Notes: generated from the sequence alone by a model not told the origin. Counted from the stretch's first letter, positions 28,362 through 36,519 are shown. The stretch is DNA of 64,000 nucleotides from Collinsella aerofaciens (GCF_028209885.1 NZ_JAQLEM010000002.1:47469-111468); one strand, 5' to 3'. Numbers and translations are program-made.

Positions 28362-29036
28362 ATGGCTATTACCCCTGCAGACATCCAGGCTCAGACTTTC
28401 TCTGAGGCCAAGCGTGGTTACGATCCTGCTGAGGTCGACGTCTTCTTGGAGACGCTGTCCTCCGAGGTTGACGCTATGCTCGCTAAGATCGTCGACCTTA
28501 AGGGTCGTCTGACTGCTACCGAGCAGCAGCTTGCCGATGCGCAGGCTCAGCTTGCCCAGGCTCAGGATGCCACCGCCCAGGCCGTTCCTGCCGCCCCCGT
28601 GGCTGCTCCCGCCCCTGACTTCTCCGCTCAGGAGCGCCAGATTTCCGCTGCCCTGATCGCTGCCCAGCAGACCGCTGAGACCATCGTCAACGATGCCAAC
28701 GAGAACGCTGAGCGTATCCGCAACGAGGCTGACGCCAAGGCCCGCGAGGTTATCCGCCAGGCTCTGACCGAGAAGCAGGCCGAGCTCGAGGAGATCGATC
28801 GTCTCAAGGCTTCCCGTGAGGAGTTCAAGGCCGAGTACCTCAAGCTCATCCAGCACTTCATGGACGATGCCCAGAATTCCTTCCCGGCCGATCTGATGGC
28901 CTCCACGCCGGTCGGTTCTGCCGCTTCTCCTGCGGTGACTGTTCCCGCCGAGCCGCTGCCCGTCGCTGACCCGGTTGTCCCCGTGGCCGACCCCTTCGCC
29001 CCGATCGACAACTTTGCTGCCGACGACCTGGACTAA
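28362..29036 (+). CDS. divIVA: DivIVA domain-containing protein
   Basis: Coiled-coil polar/septal scaffold. The N-terminal membrane-binding part reads ITPADIQAQTFSEAKRGYDPAEVDVFL, matching the DivIVA family. Long coiled coils cover residues ~30-75 and ~100-170, split by a Pro/Ala-rich hinge. The end is acidic and Pro-rich. At 224 aa it is typical. AAAAAGGAGA precedes the ATG, and a strong terminator follows. Confidence 0.92.
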   Translation: MAITPADIQAQTFSEAKRGYDPAEVDVFLETLSSEVDAMLAKIVDLKGRLTATEQQLADAQAQLAQAQDATAQAVPAAPVAAPAPDFSAQERQISAALIAAQQTAETIVNDANENAERIRNEADAKAREVIRQALTEKQAELEEIDRLKASREEFKAEYLKLIQHFMDDAQNSFPADLMASTPVGSAASPAVTVPAEPLPVADPVVPVADPFAPIDNFAADDLD

Positions 29037-29062
29037 CATTCGGCCTACAATTTAGTGCCTAG

Positions 29063-29093
29063 AAAGGACCCGCAGCTTGCGGGTCCTTTTTTA
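29063..29093 (+). terminator. Rho-independent terminator after divIVA
   Basis: AAAGGACCCGC, loop AGCTT, GCGGGTCC then TTTTTT: near-perfect stem with a six-T tail. It closes the dcw cluster. Confidence 0.92.
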
Positions 29094-29116
29094 TGACTGT
29101 GCAGGGGCGCGCAACA

Positions 29117-29155
29117 TAAAAAACCGAGCCCTGCACATTGTGGCGCAGAACTCGG
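29117..29155 (-). terminator. Rho-independent terminator of the nitroreductase gene
   Basis: On the minus strand CCGAG..CTGC pairs with GCAG..CTCGG and runs into TTTTTT. It faces the divIVA terminator in a convergent arrangement. Confidence 0.75.
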
Positions 29156-29203
29156 CGAATGGGTGAGCGGTAAAAGGTAGGTTTTAGGGCATGTGCCAAA
29201 AAA

Positions 29204-29734
29204 CTACTTGAGGAGGAAGTTGGGGAGGGGAATGGTACGGGCCTCGCGATGCTCGGGGTCGGCGATGTGGTCGGCAGGATAGCCACAGACAAGCATGTGA
29301 TAGGGATAAACGCCCTTGGGCAGATTGAACTGCTCCTGTGCCACCTCAGGCTTAAAATGGCATACCCAGCACGTTCCCAGGCCCTGCTCGGTGGCCTCCA
29401 TCATCATCTGATCGCAGACGATCGAAGTATCGATGGCACTCGAGTTCATCTGATCATACGGGCGCACCCAAGCATCATCGGTAACGCTGCAAATAAGGAA
29501 GACAAGCGGAGCCCCAAAGATAGACCCATCACGAGCAAACCGAGGCTGACAAGCAGCTGCCTTCTCCAGAAGCTCAGGCGTATCCAACACCATCACACGG
29601 GTTGGATGGTTATTACAAGCAGAAGGAGCAATACGCCCAGCCTCAACAATGGCATCCACCACAGCCTGCTCCACAGCCCGATCTTCAAACTCACGACAAG
29701 AATACCGACCCCGAGCCAGATCCAAATAAGACAT
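29204..29734 (-). CDS. nitroreductase family protein
   Basis: FMN-dependent oxidoreductase of the nitroreductase superfamily (176 aa, small type). Seen: the N-terminal ARGRYSCREFEDRAVEQ with the FMN-phosphate Arg residues, IAPSACNNHPTRVMVL, a GLGTCWVCHF block in the middle (residues ~120-130), and the end HREARTIPLPNFL. Substrate unknown. The start at 29734 has GGAGG upstream and fits the family; the longer frame adds a hydrophobic stretch that is probably untranslated. It is read divergently from the host strand direction, toward divIVA. Confidence 0.88.
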   Translation of the reverse strand: MSYLDLARGRYSCREFEDRAVEQAVVDAIVEAGRIAPSACNNHPTRVMVLDTPELLEKAAACQPRFARDGSIFGAPLVFLICSVTDDAWVRPYDQMNSSAIDTSIVCDQMMMEATEQGLGTCWVCHFKPEVAQEQFNLPKGVYPYHMLVCGYPADHIADPEHREARTIPLPNFLLK

Positions 29735-29863
29735 ACAAGCCCTCCAACAATTAAAAATCAAACAAACCCAAAGTAACCCAAACAGTACCCAAAGCAGCAA
29801 TCAGTCAAACGCTCATCGAGGGCCAAAGTGTCCGAACGGATACCAAAGGTCCCTTCAGCCAAG

Positions 29864-30021
29864 CCCCCATTGCACTATAACTATCAGCCAAAGTTCCCAA
29901 TGGGGGTACATAAGGGAGCGGGCCCGACCACTAATAACCTTTTGAACGACTCTGCTTGCAGCCGGAGTGAAAAAGGTTATTAGTGGCCGGGCCCGCGACC
30001 GGTGGGAGATGTACCCCCAAT
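29864..30021. repeat. nested inverted-repeat element between DUF47 and nitroreductase genes
   Basis: Inner arms 29920-29943 and 29971-29994 match at 23 of 24 bases and enclose 27 bases. Outer arms AATGGGGGTACAT (29899-29911) and ATGTACCCCCAAT (30008-30020) add another stem ending at the DUF47 stop codon. A third arm CCCCCATTG (29864) can pair with CAATGGGGG (29898). There is no T tract. It may be a MITE-like or REP-like element, or a large terminator. The rest of the 29,735-30,020 gap shows no gene. Confidence 0.7.
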
Positions 30022-30644
30022 TAACTGTTCTTCATGACAATCGAATCCACGACATCGGCCACATTCTCGCAGCAGTCGGCGCAGTACTCCAGGAAGGCGT
30101 ACACGTCACGCCAAGCGATGACCTCGAGCGGGTCCTTGCCGTTAACGTGCAGGTTGCGCATGGCGTTGATGTAGAGCTCGTCGGCCTCGGACTCGATGGT
30201 GTTGATCTGGATGACGAGCTCGCGCAGGGTCTTGGACTTGCGGTAGTTGGGCAGCTCGACCATCAGGTCCTTCATGGCGCGGCAGGCGTCGGTCACCTTG
30301 TGGGCGATGACGATGGCATCGGGGTGGATGCTCTGGATGTTGGTGAAGTAGACGCGCTGCACGACGCCCTCGATACGATCGAGCACGGTGTCGAGCGAGC
30401 AGCTCATCAGGTCTAGATCCTCGCGCTCAAGCGGGGTGATAAAGGCGGTGAGCAGGGCGTCTTCGAGCTCGTGGTGCTTCTTGTCTGCCGCATGCTCAAT
30501 CGCATGCATCTTATCGAGCATGTCGTGGATCTGCGCAGGGTCAAAGTTCTCAAAAATCTTGGTGAGCAGCTCTGCGGCCTGGACGGCTAGGTCGGCGCAG
30601 GCGACGTAGTTGTCAAAGTAGAACGAATCGGGTTTCTTTGCCAT
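30021..30644 (-). CDS. DUF47 / PhoU-like phosphate transport accessory protein
   Basis: A 207-aa all-helical protein of the DUF47 (TIGR00153) family, which pairs with PiT phosphate permeases and resembles PhoU. Features: FENFDPAQIHDMLDKMHAIE, a metal-type acidic cluster (HAADKKHHELEDAL), and TPLEREDLDLMSCSLDTVLD-like EREDL motif. GAAAGGACC lies upstream of the ATG. It lies 66 bases downstream of the permease gene and is probably co-transcribed. Together with pstSCAB-phoU this gives two phosphate importers within 10 kb. Confidence 0.9.
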   Translation of the reverse strand: MAKKPDSFYFDNYVACADLAVQAAELLTKIFENFDPAQIHDMLDKMHAIEHAADKKHHELEDALLTAFITPLEREDLDLMSCSLDTVLDRIEGVVQRVYFTNIQSIHPDAIVIAHKVTDACRAMKDLMVELPNYRKSKTLRELVIQINTIESEADELYINAMRNLHVNGKDPLEVIAWRDVYAFLEYCADCCENVADVVDSIVMKNS

Positions 30645-30710
30645 GGGTGGTCCTTTCGAGGTGAAGATGGGCGGGCGAGGTAATGCAGTCCGGATGGACG
30701 TTCGGTTTGA

Positions 30711-31760
30711 CTAGAGGAACATCATGAACAGCTTGGCCATGACAAAGCTGATGAGTCCGCAGGCGGGGAAGGTGAAGAACCAGGTGAACATCATGTCCTT
30801 GACGACACCGAAGTTGATGGCCGAAAGGCGCTTGACGGCACCGACGCCCATGATGGCGCAGGTCTTGATGTGGGTGGAGGACACGGGGATGCCGGTAAGG
30901 GTGGCAAGCAGCAGGTTTGCGGCGCCCGCCAGGTCGGCGGAGAAGCCCTGGTACTTTTCGAGCTTGACCATGCTCTGGCCGACGGACTTGATGATACGCT
31001 CGCCGCCCACGCTGGTGCCGATACCCATAGTGGCCGAGCACAGCAGCATAATCCAGATGGGGATGCCTGCATCGCCGACGCTCGTCTGGCCGCTGGCAAA
31101 GGCCACGCCTAAAAAGAGCACGCCGATGAACTTCTGTCCATCCTGCGCGCCGTGCATAAAGCTCATGGCCGCAGCGCTCGCGATCTGAGCGTATTTAAAG
31201 AAGACATTGGCACGTCGCCTGTTGGCGGCGGCGAAAAGAATCGAGACGAGCTTGCACAGGACCCAGCCCATGACAAAGCCCAGGCCGATGGAGAGCGCCA
31301 GGCCGTAGATGACCTTCATCCACTCGTGGACGTTGACGCTGCTCGCGCCGCCGAGGGCGATAGCGGCACCGGTCAGGCCGGCGATAAGGCTGTGGCTTTG
31401 CGAGGTGGGGATACCAAAACGCGACGCTGTGGCGCCGTAGACGACGATGGAGAACAGCGCCGCGCAGAGGCACGCGAGCGCCATGGTGCTGTTTCCGCCA
31501 AAGTCGACGATATGCGAGATGGTATTGGCGACGCTCGCGTTAAAGTGCGTCATGATGAGCACACCGAGGAAGTTGAATGCGGCGCTCATGAGAATGGCGG
31601 CGCGGGCGGGCATGCAACGCGTAGTGACGCAGGTCGCGATGGCGTTGGGCGCGTCGGTCCATCCATTGACGAAGATGGCGCCCAACGCGAGGATCACGGT
31701 GACGGCAAGGACTGGGTTCGACACAATTTGGCCGAGGAAGGTTGAGAACGTTACGTCCAT
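30711..31760 (-). CDS. pit: inorganic phosphate transporter, PiT family
   Basis: Low-affinity phosphate permease (349 aa) with about ten membrane helices and the two PiT repeats: FVNGWTDAPNAIATCVTTR near residue 30 and the second, MHGAQDGQKFIGV, near 200. It also holds GIPTSQSHSLIAGLTGA and GIPVSSTHIKTCAIMG. The cytoplasmic loop is short, typical of bacterial PiT proteins. It heads a two-gene minus-strand unit with the DUF47 gene. Confidence 0.93.
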   Translation of the reverse strand: MDVTFSTFLGQIVSNPVLAVTVILALGAIFVNGWTDAPNAIATCVTTRCMPARAAILMSAAFNFLGVLIMTHFNASVANTISHIVDFGGNSTMALACLCAALFSIVVYGATASRFGIPTSQSHSLIAGLTGAAIALGGASSVNVHEWMKVIYGLALSIGLGFVMGWVLCKLVSILFAAANRRRANVFFKYAQIASAAAMSFMHGAQDGQKFIGVLFLGVAFASGQTSVGDAGIPIWIMLLCSATMGIGTSVGGERIIKSVGQSMVKLEKYQGFSADLAGAANLLLATLTGIPVSSTHIKTCAIMGVGAVKRLSAINFGVVKDMMFTWFFTFPACGLISFVMAKLFMMFL

Positions 31761-32010
31761 ATATGGGCTTTCTCGAAGTTTGCAGACACGTTACAAAAAC
31801 ATGATAAATCGTATCACCTCCTGTGGGTTTCTTTACCGAGTTCTGATGGGAGAAGTGAACTTTTTGGCACTAAAATTGAATATTAGCCCTGTTGACCGCG
31901 GGTGTTCTTTTTGCTAACACGCCATGCGGACACGTGCGATTACTACGACACTCCAAAACCACAGTCTGTTCGCTTTACAACATGCAAACATGCGTTCGAT
32001 AATAGGAGGC
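31761..32010. other. divergent intergenic region between pit and the 32011 gene
   Basis: About 250 bases with no gene. On the minus strand a full-consensus Shine-Dalgarno AGGAGGTGAT (31822-31813) stands 53 or more bases upstream of pit and is followed by a micro-frame ATG TTT TTG TAA (31802-31791). On the plus strand TTTACA (31975) and GATAAT (31998) are 17 bases apart, but a start at ~32010 would leave the AGGAGG of the next gene untranscribed. No firm promoter is claimed. Confidence 0.35.
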
Positions 32011-32349
32011 ATGGAATATCGACAGACAGATGGCAAAACTCGGCGCGTGCACAAGCAGTATGTGGACGTCGTGGCTCGCATCCTCGCGGGCGGACAGGTC
32101 GTGCCGGTCACCGTCTGCTGGGTCGACGGTCGTTGCTTTACGATTGACGAGATTGTCTCGACCACTGGGTTTGGCCTGACGGTTCACGGCATCCGTACGG
32201 CAACCTATAAGGTGCGTTTTGGCGGGCACGCGACCGAGTTGTATCTGGAGGACCAGACGCGCGAACGACCAGATGGTTCGCAGGCCCATCTGATGCGTTG
32301 GTGGGTGTGGGCATTCGACCGTACGCTCGAGGGCGAGCGCCGTGGGTAA
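32011..32349 (+). CDS. small hypothetical protein
   Basis: A 112-aa soluble protein, predicted largely beta-strand: VVARILAGGQVVPVTVCWVDGR, then GLTVHGIRTATYKVRFGG and MRWWVWAFD. The layout vaguely recalls actinobacterial DUF6504-type proteins; not certain. ATG 32011 has AGGAGG directly upstream, while the in-frame ATG 31924 lacks one. A stand-alone gene between pit and the BI-1 gene. Confidence 0.6.
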   Translation: MEYRQTDGKTRRVHKQYVDVVARILAGGQVVPVTVCWVDGRCFTIDEIVSTTGFGLTVHGIRTATYKVRFGGHATELYLEDQTRERPDGSQAHLMRWWVWAFDRTLEGERRG

Positions 32350-32433
32350 GGACGTACGGCATTCGGGTACAATGACAGGAATCTTGTCACCTGCTGCGCC
32401 GTCTTTCACGGCACTTTTTGAAAGGACGAACCT

Positions 32434-33129
32434 ATGAACGATATCCAGGGCTATCAGAACGGCCCCGTCGAGAGCGGCGCAAGCCGCGCCAAGGAGATGT
32501 CGCCGCGCGCGTACAATCTCGCCATGTCTGCCCTGATCTTCTTGGGCTTTTGCGCCATGGGCGCCGGCGCCTACTTTACGAGCACCATGTCGTTTGCGCG
32601 CATGATGATGAGCGGCGCCGCCTTGCCGCTGGTCTTTGGCTCGTTTATTTTGACCATCGTCGGCATGGTCATGATGTCGGCCGCCGCCAGCAAGCAGTCC
32701 GTGGGCCTGTCCCTTGTGGGCTACGTAATCTTTGCGAGTACCTTTGGCCTGACCGCGTCGTTTGGCCTTGCCAACTACGACCTGCCCACCATCAACACTG
32801 CCTTTATCGCCACGGCCGCCATCACCTTTGTCTTTGGCGCCTTGGGCGTGACGTTCCCCAAGTTTTTCCAGCGCGTATATGGCATCGGTTTTGGCATTCT
32901 GCTCGCCACTATTCTGGTTGAGATCGTGCTGATGTTCATGGGCGTCTCGCAGACCATCACCGATCTGATCGTGATCGTGGTGTTCGCCGGCTTTATTGGC
33001 TACGACACCTATGTTGCCACGACGGTGCCGCCTACACTGCCCAACGCCGTGCTCATGGCGTCCAATCTGTTCGTGGACATTATCAACGTGTTCCTGCGCA
33101 TCCTGAACATCCTTGGCCGTCGCGACTAG
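32434..33129 (+). CDS. Bax inhibitor-1/YccA family membrane protein
   Basis: A 231-aa integral membrane protein with seven predicted helices after a short hydrophilic N-terminus. Family features: MSALIFLGFCAMGAGAYFTS, GLSLVGYVIFASTFGLT, FVFGALGVTFPKFFQRV, VVFAGFIGYDTYVAT, and the C-terminal LFVDIINVFLRILNILGRRD, the common BI-1 ending. Homologues are pH-sensitive calcium leak channels; the bacterial role is unclear. AAAGGA precedes the ATG. Confidence 0.88.
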   Translation: MNDIQGYQNGPVESGASRAKEMSPRAYNLAMSALIFLGFCAMGAGAYFTSTMSFARMMMSGAALPLVFGSFILTIVGMVMMSAAASKQSVGLSLVGYVIFASTFGLTASFGLANYDLPTINTAFIATAAITFVFGALGVTFPKFFQRVYGIGFGILLATILVEIVLMFMGVSQTITDLIVIVVFAGFIGYDTYVATTVPPTLPNAVLMASNLFVDIINVFLRILNILGRRD

Positions 33130-33172
33130 TGGCGAATTGCGGCGGTGCTTGCCGTGCGGGCAAATCGATGCG

Positions 33173-33201
33173 AAAGGCGGTCCTTCGGGGCCGTCTTTTT
33201 T
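33173..33201 (+). terminator. Rho-independent terminator after the BI-1 gene
   Basis: AAAGGCGGTCC, the stable tetraloop TTCG, GGGGCCGTC and TTTTTTT: an 11-bp stem with two G-U pairs. Confidence 0.88.
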
Positions 33202-33266
33202 GTACGTGGCGGGGTATCATGGATGGGAAAAGCCGATAGCGGCAGCGACAGGAAAGGTGGCCACGT

Positions 33267-34418
33267 ATGGCAGACGTCGACAACAGGAACCGTAACCGCA
33301 GGTCCAACCGAGCGGGTCAGCCCAATCCCAAGCGCGAGGCCCGTGCCAAGGCCGCCGAGCGTCACGTGTCAACTGTGTCCGAAGCGTGCGCCAAGGATAT
33401 CGAGCGTTCGCTTGCCGGTGTTCGCGAGTTTGACGGTATGCCTGCCGGCTTTGTCGCGGCGATGAAGGCCAAGGTTCAGAGTGCTGTGGCCGCCGAAGAA
33501 CAGGTTGCCGAGGACGTCGAGGGCGCGGAGACAGCCGAGACCGAGGCAGCGCTCGAGACCGAGGCAGCGCCCGAGACCGAGGCAGCGCCTGAGCCCGTCG
33601 AGGAGCCTGCCGAGGAAATCGGCGAAGCTGAGTCCGCGCCTGCTGAGGAGCCTGCTGCGTCCCTGCCTGAGGTCACCGTGCTCGATGCCTCCGCCACGCA
33701 GGCCATCTTGGACAACGGTCGTGGCTATGCGCAGTTCTGCGACATGGCCGTGCTCGCCTTTGCCTCGTTCACCAACCCGGGCGGTGGCTATATTCAGGGT
33801 TATCTGGGCCAGGAGGCCACACTGTGCGCCGATTCGTATCTGTACAACGTTCTCGATAAGCAGCGCAAATGGTACGGCGAGAACCGTCGCCGCAACATCA
33901 ACTGCGAGCTTTACCGAAACCGTGCGCTGGTGGTGCCTGCGGTGCGCTTCGACCGCAACCACGTGCATGCATACGCCGACGTGATCGTGGCCGCCGCGCC
34001 CAACGTTAAGCGCGCCCGCCAGGAGTATCGCGTGAGCGACGATGCTCTGCTGGGTGCCCTGCGCGACCGCATTCGCTTCGTGCTTGCCATCTGCGACGAG
34101 CTGGGTCGCGAGAAGCTCGTACTGGGCGCTTGGGGCTGCGACAACAACGGCTTTGACGCAGAGACCGTGGCCGAGCTCTTCCGCAAGGAGCTCGCGTCGG
34201 GCGACTTTAAGGTCAAGCAAGTCTTCTTTGCCGTGCCTTCTACGCGCTGGGATGAGGATTTTGCCAAGTTCGAGCACGTGCTGGCAAACTTCCCCGAGCG
34301 CAACGAGGAGTCCTATGCCCAGGTTGCCGCTCGCGCTGCGGCAGCTCGCGCCGCCGAGCAGGCCCAGGCTGCTACCGAGGATGATGAGGACGAGGACGAT
34401 TGGCGCAAGTACCTGTAA
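33267..34418 (+). CDS. TIGR02452 family protein (microbial PARG-like) with an altered catalytic motif
   Basis: A 383-aa protein. The C-terminal half matches the TIGR02452/microbial poly(ADP-ribose) glycohydrolase-like macrodomain family: FASFTNPGGGYIQGYLGQEATLC (residues ~165-187 in short blocks), AAPNVKRARQEYRVSDDALL, and LVLGAWGCDNNGFD. The family hallmark is GGG followed 6-8 residues later by QEE, whose second Glu is the catalytic acid in bacterial PARG. Here the motif is QEA (Gln182, Glu183, Ala184), so hydrolase activity is doubtful; it may bind ADP-ribose only. The N-terminal 120 residues are Ala/Glu-rich and disordered, with an 18-base tandem repeat. Confidence 0.8.
   Translation: MADVDNRNRNRRSNRAGQPNPKREARAKAAERHVSTVSEACAKDIERSLAGVREFDGMPAGFVAAMKAKVQSAVAAEEQVAEDVEGAETAETEAALETEAAPETEAAPEPVEEPAEEIGEAESAPAEEPAASLPEVTVLDASATQAILDNGRGYAQFCDMAVLAFASFTNPGGGYIQGYLGQEATLCADSYLYNVLDKQRKWYGENRRRNINCELYRNRALVVPAVRFDRNHVHAYADVIVAAAPNVKRARQEYRVSDDALLGALRDRIRFVLAICDELGREKLVLGAWGCDNNGFDAETVAELFRKELASGDFKVKQVFFAVPSTRWDEDFAKFEHVLANFPERNEESYAQVAARAAAARAAEQAQAATEDDEDEDDWRKYL
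33537..33590 (+). repeat. three tandem 18-base repeats inside the TIGR02452 gene
   Basis: GAGACCGAGGCAGCGCNC is repeated three times with single changes, encoding ETEAAL, ETEAAP, ETEAAP. In-frame copy-number change would only lengthen the acidic linker. Confidence 0.85.
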
Positions 34419-34443
34419 TCGGTACGTGCTGACAGATGGGTCG

Positions 34444-34479
34444 AGCCGGCGGGGGGGGGGCTGCTCCCGTCGGCTTTTT
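34444..34479 (+). terminator. terminator carrying a ten-G homopolymer in its loop
   Basis: AGCCGGC (34444-34450) pairs with GTCGGCT (34469-34475) and is followed by TTTTT. The loop includes ten consecutive G (34451-34460). It follows the TIGR02452 gene. Confidence 0.75.
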
Positions 34480-34498
34480 ACTGAGCGAGGGGCTTGCG

Positions 34499-35158
34499 AT
34501 GAAAAACGTTCTATGCTTTGGCGACAGCAACACCTATGGTTACGATCCGGCGGGCATGCGCGACGGCACCGCGGTGCGCTATGCGCGGGATGTGCGCTGG
34601 TGCGGCGTGGCCCAACGTGACTTAGGCGAGGGCTGGCATGTAATTGAAGAAGGCCTCAACGGCCGCACGACGGTACGCGACGACATGTGCCATCTGGACA
34701 CCAATCTTAACGGCATCCGCGCGCTGCCGATGCTACTCGAGGCCCATAAGCCGCTGGACGCCATTGTGATCATGCTGGGCACCAACGACTGCAAGACGGT
34801 CTTTAACGTGACGGCTGCCGATATCGCCCGTGGCGCCATGGCGCTGATTCGCGCCGTCCGCGCGTTTCCGTGGACCGACGCTGCGCCTTGTCCGCGCATT
34901 CTGCTGATGGCGCCTATCAAGATTAAGCCGCAGATCGCCGACGTATATATGACCGATTTTGACGAGCATTCCGTAGAAGCCTCGGAGCATTTTGGCGAGT
35001 ACTATGCGCACGTAGCCGAGCAGTTTGGCTGCGACTTCTTGAATGCAGCGGAGTTTGCCGAGCCGGGCGATAACGACTATCTGCATATGATGCCCGAAAG
35101 CCATGAGAGCCTGGGTCACGCCGTGGCAGCCAAGCTCAAAGAGATGCTCGGAGAGTAG
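34499..35158 (+). CDS. SGNH/GDSL-type hydrolase (probable arylesterase)
   Basis: A 219-aa esterase of the SGNH fold. Block I CFGDSNTYGYDP carries the nucleophilic Ser; block II GLNGRTT the Gly; block III MLGTNDCKT the Asn; block V DYLHMMPESHESLGHAV the catalytic Asp/His pair. It matches arylesterase-like GDSL enzymes. No signal peptide, so cytosolic. ATG 34499 has GAGGGG upstream. A longer in-frame start (34436) would read through the poly-G terminator and is rejected. Last host gene before the prophage. Confidence 0.9.
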   Translation: MKNVLCFGDSNTYGYDPAGMRDGTAVRYARDVRWCGVAQRDLGEGWHVIEEGLNGRTTVRDDMCHLDTNLNGIRALPMLLEAHKPLDAIVIMLGTNDCKTVFNVTAADIARGAMALIRAVRAFPWTDAAPCPRILLMAPIKIKPQIADVYMTDFDEHSVEASEHFGEYYAHVAEQFGCDFLNAAEFAEPGDNDYLHMMPESHESLGHAVAAKLKEMLGE

Positions 35159-35163
35159 CGCGA

Positions 35164-35209
35164 CCCCAAGCCACCGCAAAGGGGGCGGGCGCCTTTGCGG
35201 CGGCTTGGG
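35164..35209 (+). terminator. large hairpin after the SGNH hydrolase gene
   Basis: CCCAAGCCACCGCAAAGG and CCTTTGCGGCGGCTTGGG form a 17 of 18 bp stem over a nine-base GC loop. No T run follows, so termination strength is uncertain. It marks the last host sequence before the integrase. Confidence 0.6.
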
Positions 35210-35248
35210 CTGCGAATCTTAATACTGCCACTATTAACCGCGCCCGTT

Positions 35249-36409
35249 TTACCTGCGGGTTTGTTTGGAAATATCCCAATTTATCCCAAGTGCGTCGCAA
35301 ACGGAACGCGCCACCTGCTCACGGGAGGGGCGAATATAATGCCGCCCCGACACGCCAGGCAGGGAGTGCCCCATGAGCATTTCCATGAGGTCCCAGGGCA
35401 TGTGCAGCTCCATCTCGCAGATGGTTCGCCACGAGTTGCGGAGGTTCGACCATGGGATGTGCTCGATGCCCTCGGCTGCGCACCACTTCTTCCATCTATG
35501 ATTGCACATCCCTCGGTTCATGGGCAGTCCGTCCCCGCGATCTGCTAGCCACTCGGAGCCTGCCACGCGGCGCTCGCCTGCAATTTCGAGCAGGCGCCCG
35601 GCGGCATCCGGCAGCACCACGACCGTGCGTATGGACTTCCGTGTCTTGAGCACACCGTCCGCCGTTGGCTCGATGCCCGCTTGCTCCATCTGGCGCACGA
35701 GGTCGACCGTCGCGAGCGTTGTTGATCCTGTCGCGAACGGCAGAACCTCGTCGGTGCGGATGCCTAGCGATTCGCCCGAGCGGCACGATCCGAAGCACGC
35801 CATGATGAACGGCGCCTCGAGCGAAGTCCCGTGCAGGCGCCCCAGGATGTCCTTTGCCTCGGCGAGCGTGTACAGGCGCTTGGAGCGCTCGCGCGTTTTG
35901 CGCGTGGGCATGGTGTATTTCACGGTGGCGGCAAATGGATCGATGGGCAACACGACGAAGCCCGACACGGTTCCGTATATCTTGCGCAGGGTGAGTAGGG
36001 CAGTGTCCGCCGTTGCTGCAGGCAGGGTCAGTAGCCATTCCTGCAGATGCACGGGGCGCAACTGGTCGACCGGCATCGTGCCCCATGTGGGGCCGACGTA
36101 GTTCGCCCATGACCTTATGACGAGGCTGCGGGTGTTCGGCGCGAGCGTGCCCGCCGCGACCTGTGCCGCCATGGTCGGCTCGAGCCATGTGCCGTATGCC
36201 TGGGCGATGGTCGGCACCGGCTTGTCATCGGCGCGCTCGACGTGGATGCGGTCGAGTTCGGTGCACGCCTCGCGGTAGGTGCCGTATACCGTCTTGGTTT
36301 TACGTTTGCGTCCGCACGGCGTGTTCTCCTGCCATCGGAGGATGTATTTCTTGCCACGCTTGACCTCGGTGATTGAGCCCCACGCGCGGCGCCTCTGCTT
36401 GCGTGTCAT
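35249..36409 (-). CDS. int: prophage tyrosine integrase
   Basis: A 386-aa phage integrase; it lies at the element's left boundary and points toward it, the usual int-att arrangement. The N-terminal arm (basic, residues 1-60) is followed by a core-binding and a catalytic domain. Catalytic residues: Arg210 in GSCRSGESLG, Arg324 in SNLRNSW, His348 in MGHS, Tyr358 in RHYIRPS. The box II His that precedes Arg by three residues is Ser321, a variant also known to me from coriobacterial phage integrases. AGGGA precedes the ATG. Confidence 0.9.
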   Translation of the reverse strand: MTRKQRRRAWGSITEVKRGKKYILRWQENTPCGRKRKTKTVYGTYREACTELDRIHVERADDKPVPTIAQAYGTWLEPTMAAQVAAGTLAPNTRSLVIRSWANYVGPTWGTMPVDQLRPVHLQEWLLTLPAATADTALLTLRKIYGTVSGFVVLPIDPFAATVKYTMPTRKTRERSKRLYTLAEAKDILGRLHGTSLEAPFIMACFGSCRSGESLGIRTDEVLPFATGSTTLATVDLVRQMEQAGIEPTADGVLKTRKSIRTVVVLPDAAGRLLEIAGERRVAGSEWLADRGDGLPMNRGMCNHRWKKWCAAEGIEHIPWSNLRNSWRTICEMELHMPWDLMEMLMGHSLPGVSGRHYIRPSREQVARSVCDALGINWDISKQTRR

Positions 36410-36466
36410 ATAATGTCCCTAGGTTGCCCGGAGCTATCTCCGTATTACTCCGGCATCCTTGTTGTC

Positions 36467-36513
36467 ACCCCGCCGCGCCAAGGTTCCAGCCGTGCGCGGT
36501 GGGGTTTCTTTTT
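36467..36513 (+). terminator. plus-strand Rho-independent terminator between int and the Abi gene
   Basis: CACCCCGCCGCGC pairs with GCGCGGTGGGG (one G-U) and is followed by TTTCTTTTT. No plus-strand gene ends here, so it probably stops host read-through entering the lysogeny region. Confidence 0.8.
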
Positions 36514-36519
36514 GTCTGG

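Noticed and set aside
31975..32010. TTTACA-17-GATAAT promoter for the 32011 gene
   Set aside because: A start at ~32010 would exclude the AGGAGG at 32004, so the match is probably chance.
33267..33536. transmembrane or signal region at the TIGR02452 N-terminus
   Set aside because: Sequence is charged and Ala/Glu-rich; disordered linker, not a membrane segment.
34436..34498. extended N-terminus of the SGNH hydrolase
   Set aside because: It would translate a terminator stem and ten-G loop; the ATG at 34499 has its own ribosome site and starts at the GDSN block.
35159..35248. attachment-site core
   Set aside because: The other prophage end is outside the window, so no direct repeat can be shown; no tRNA gene lies here.
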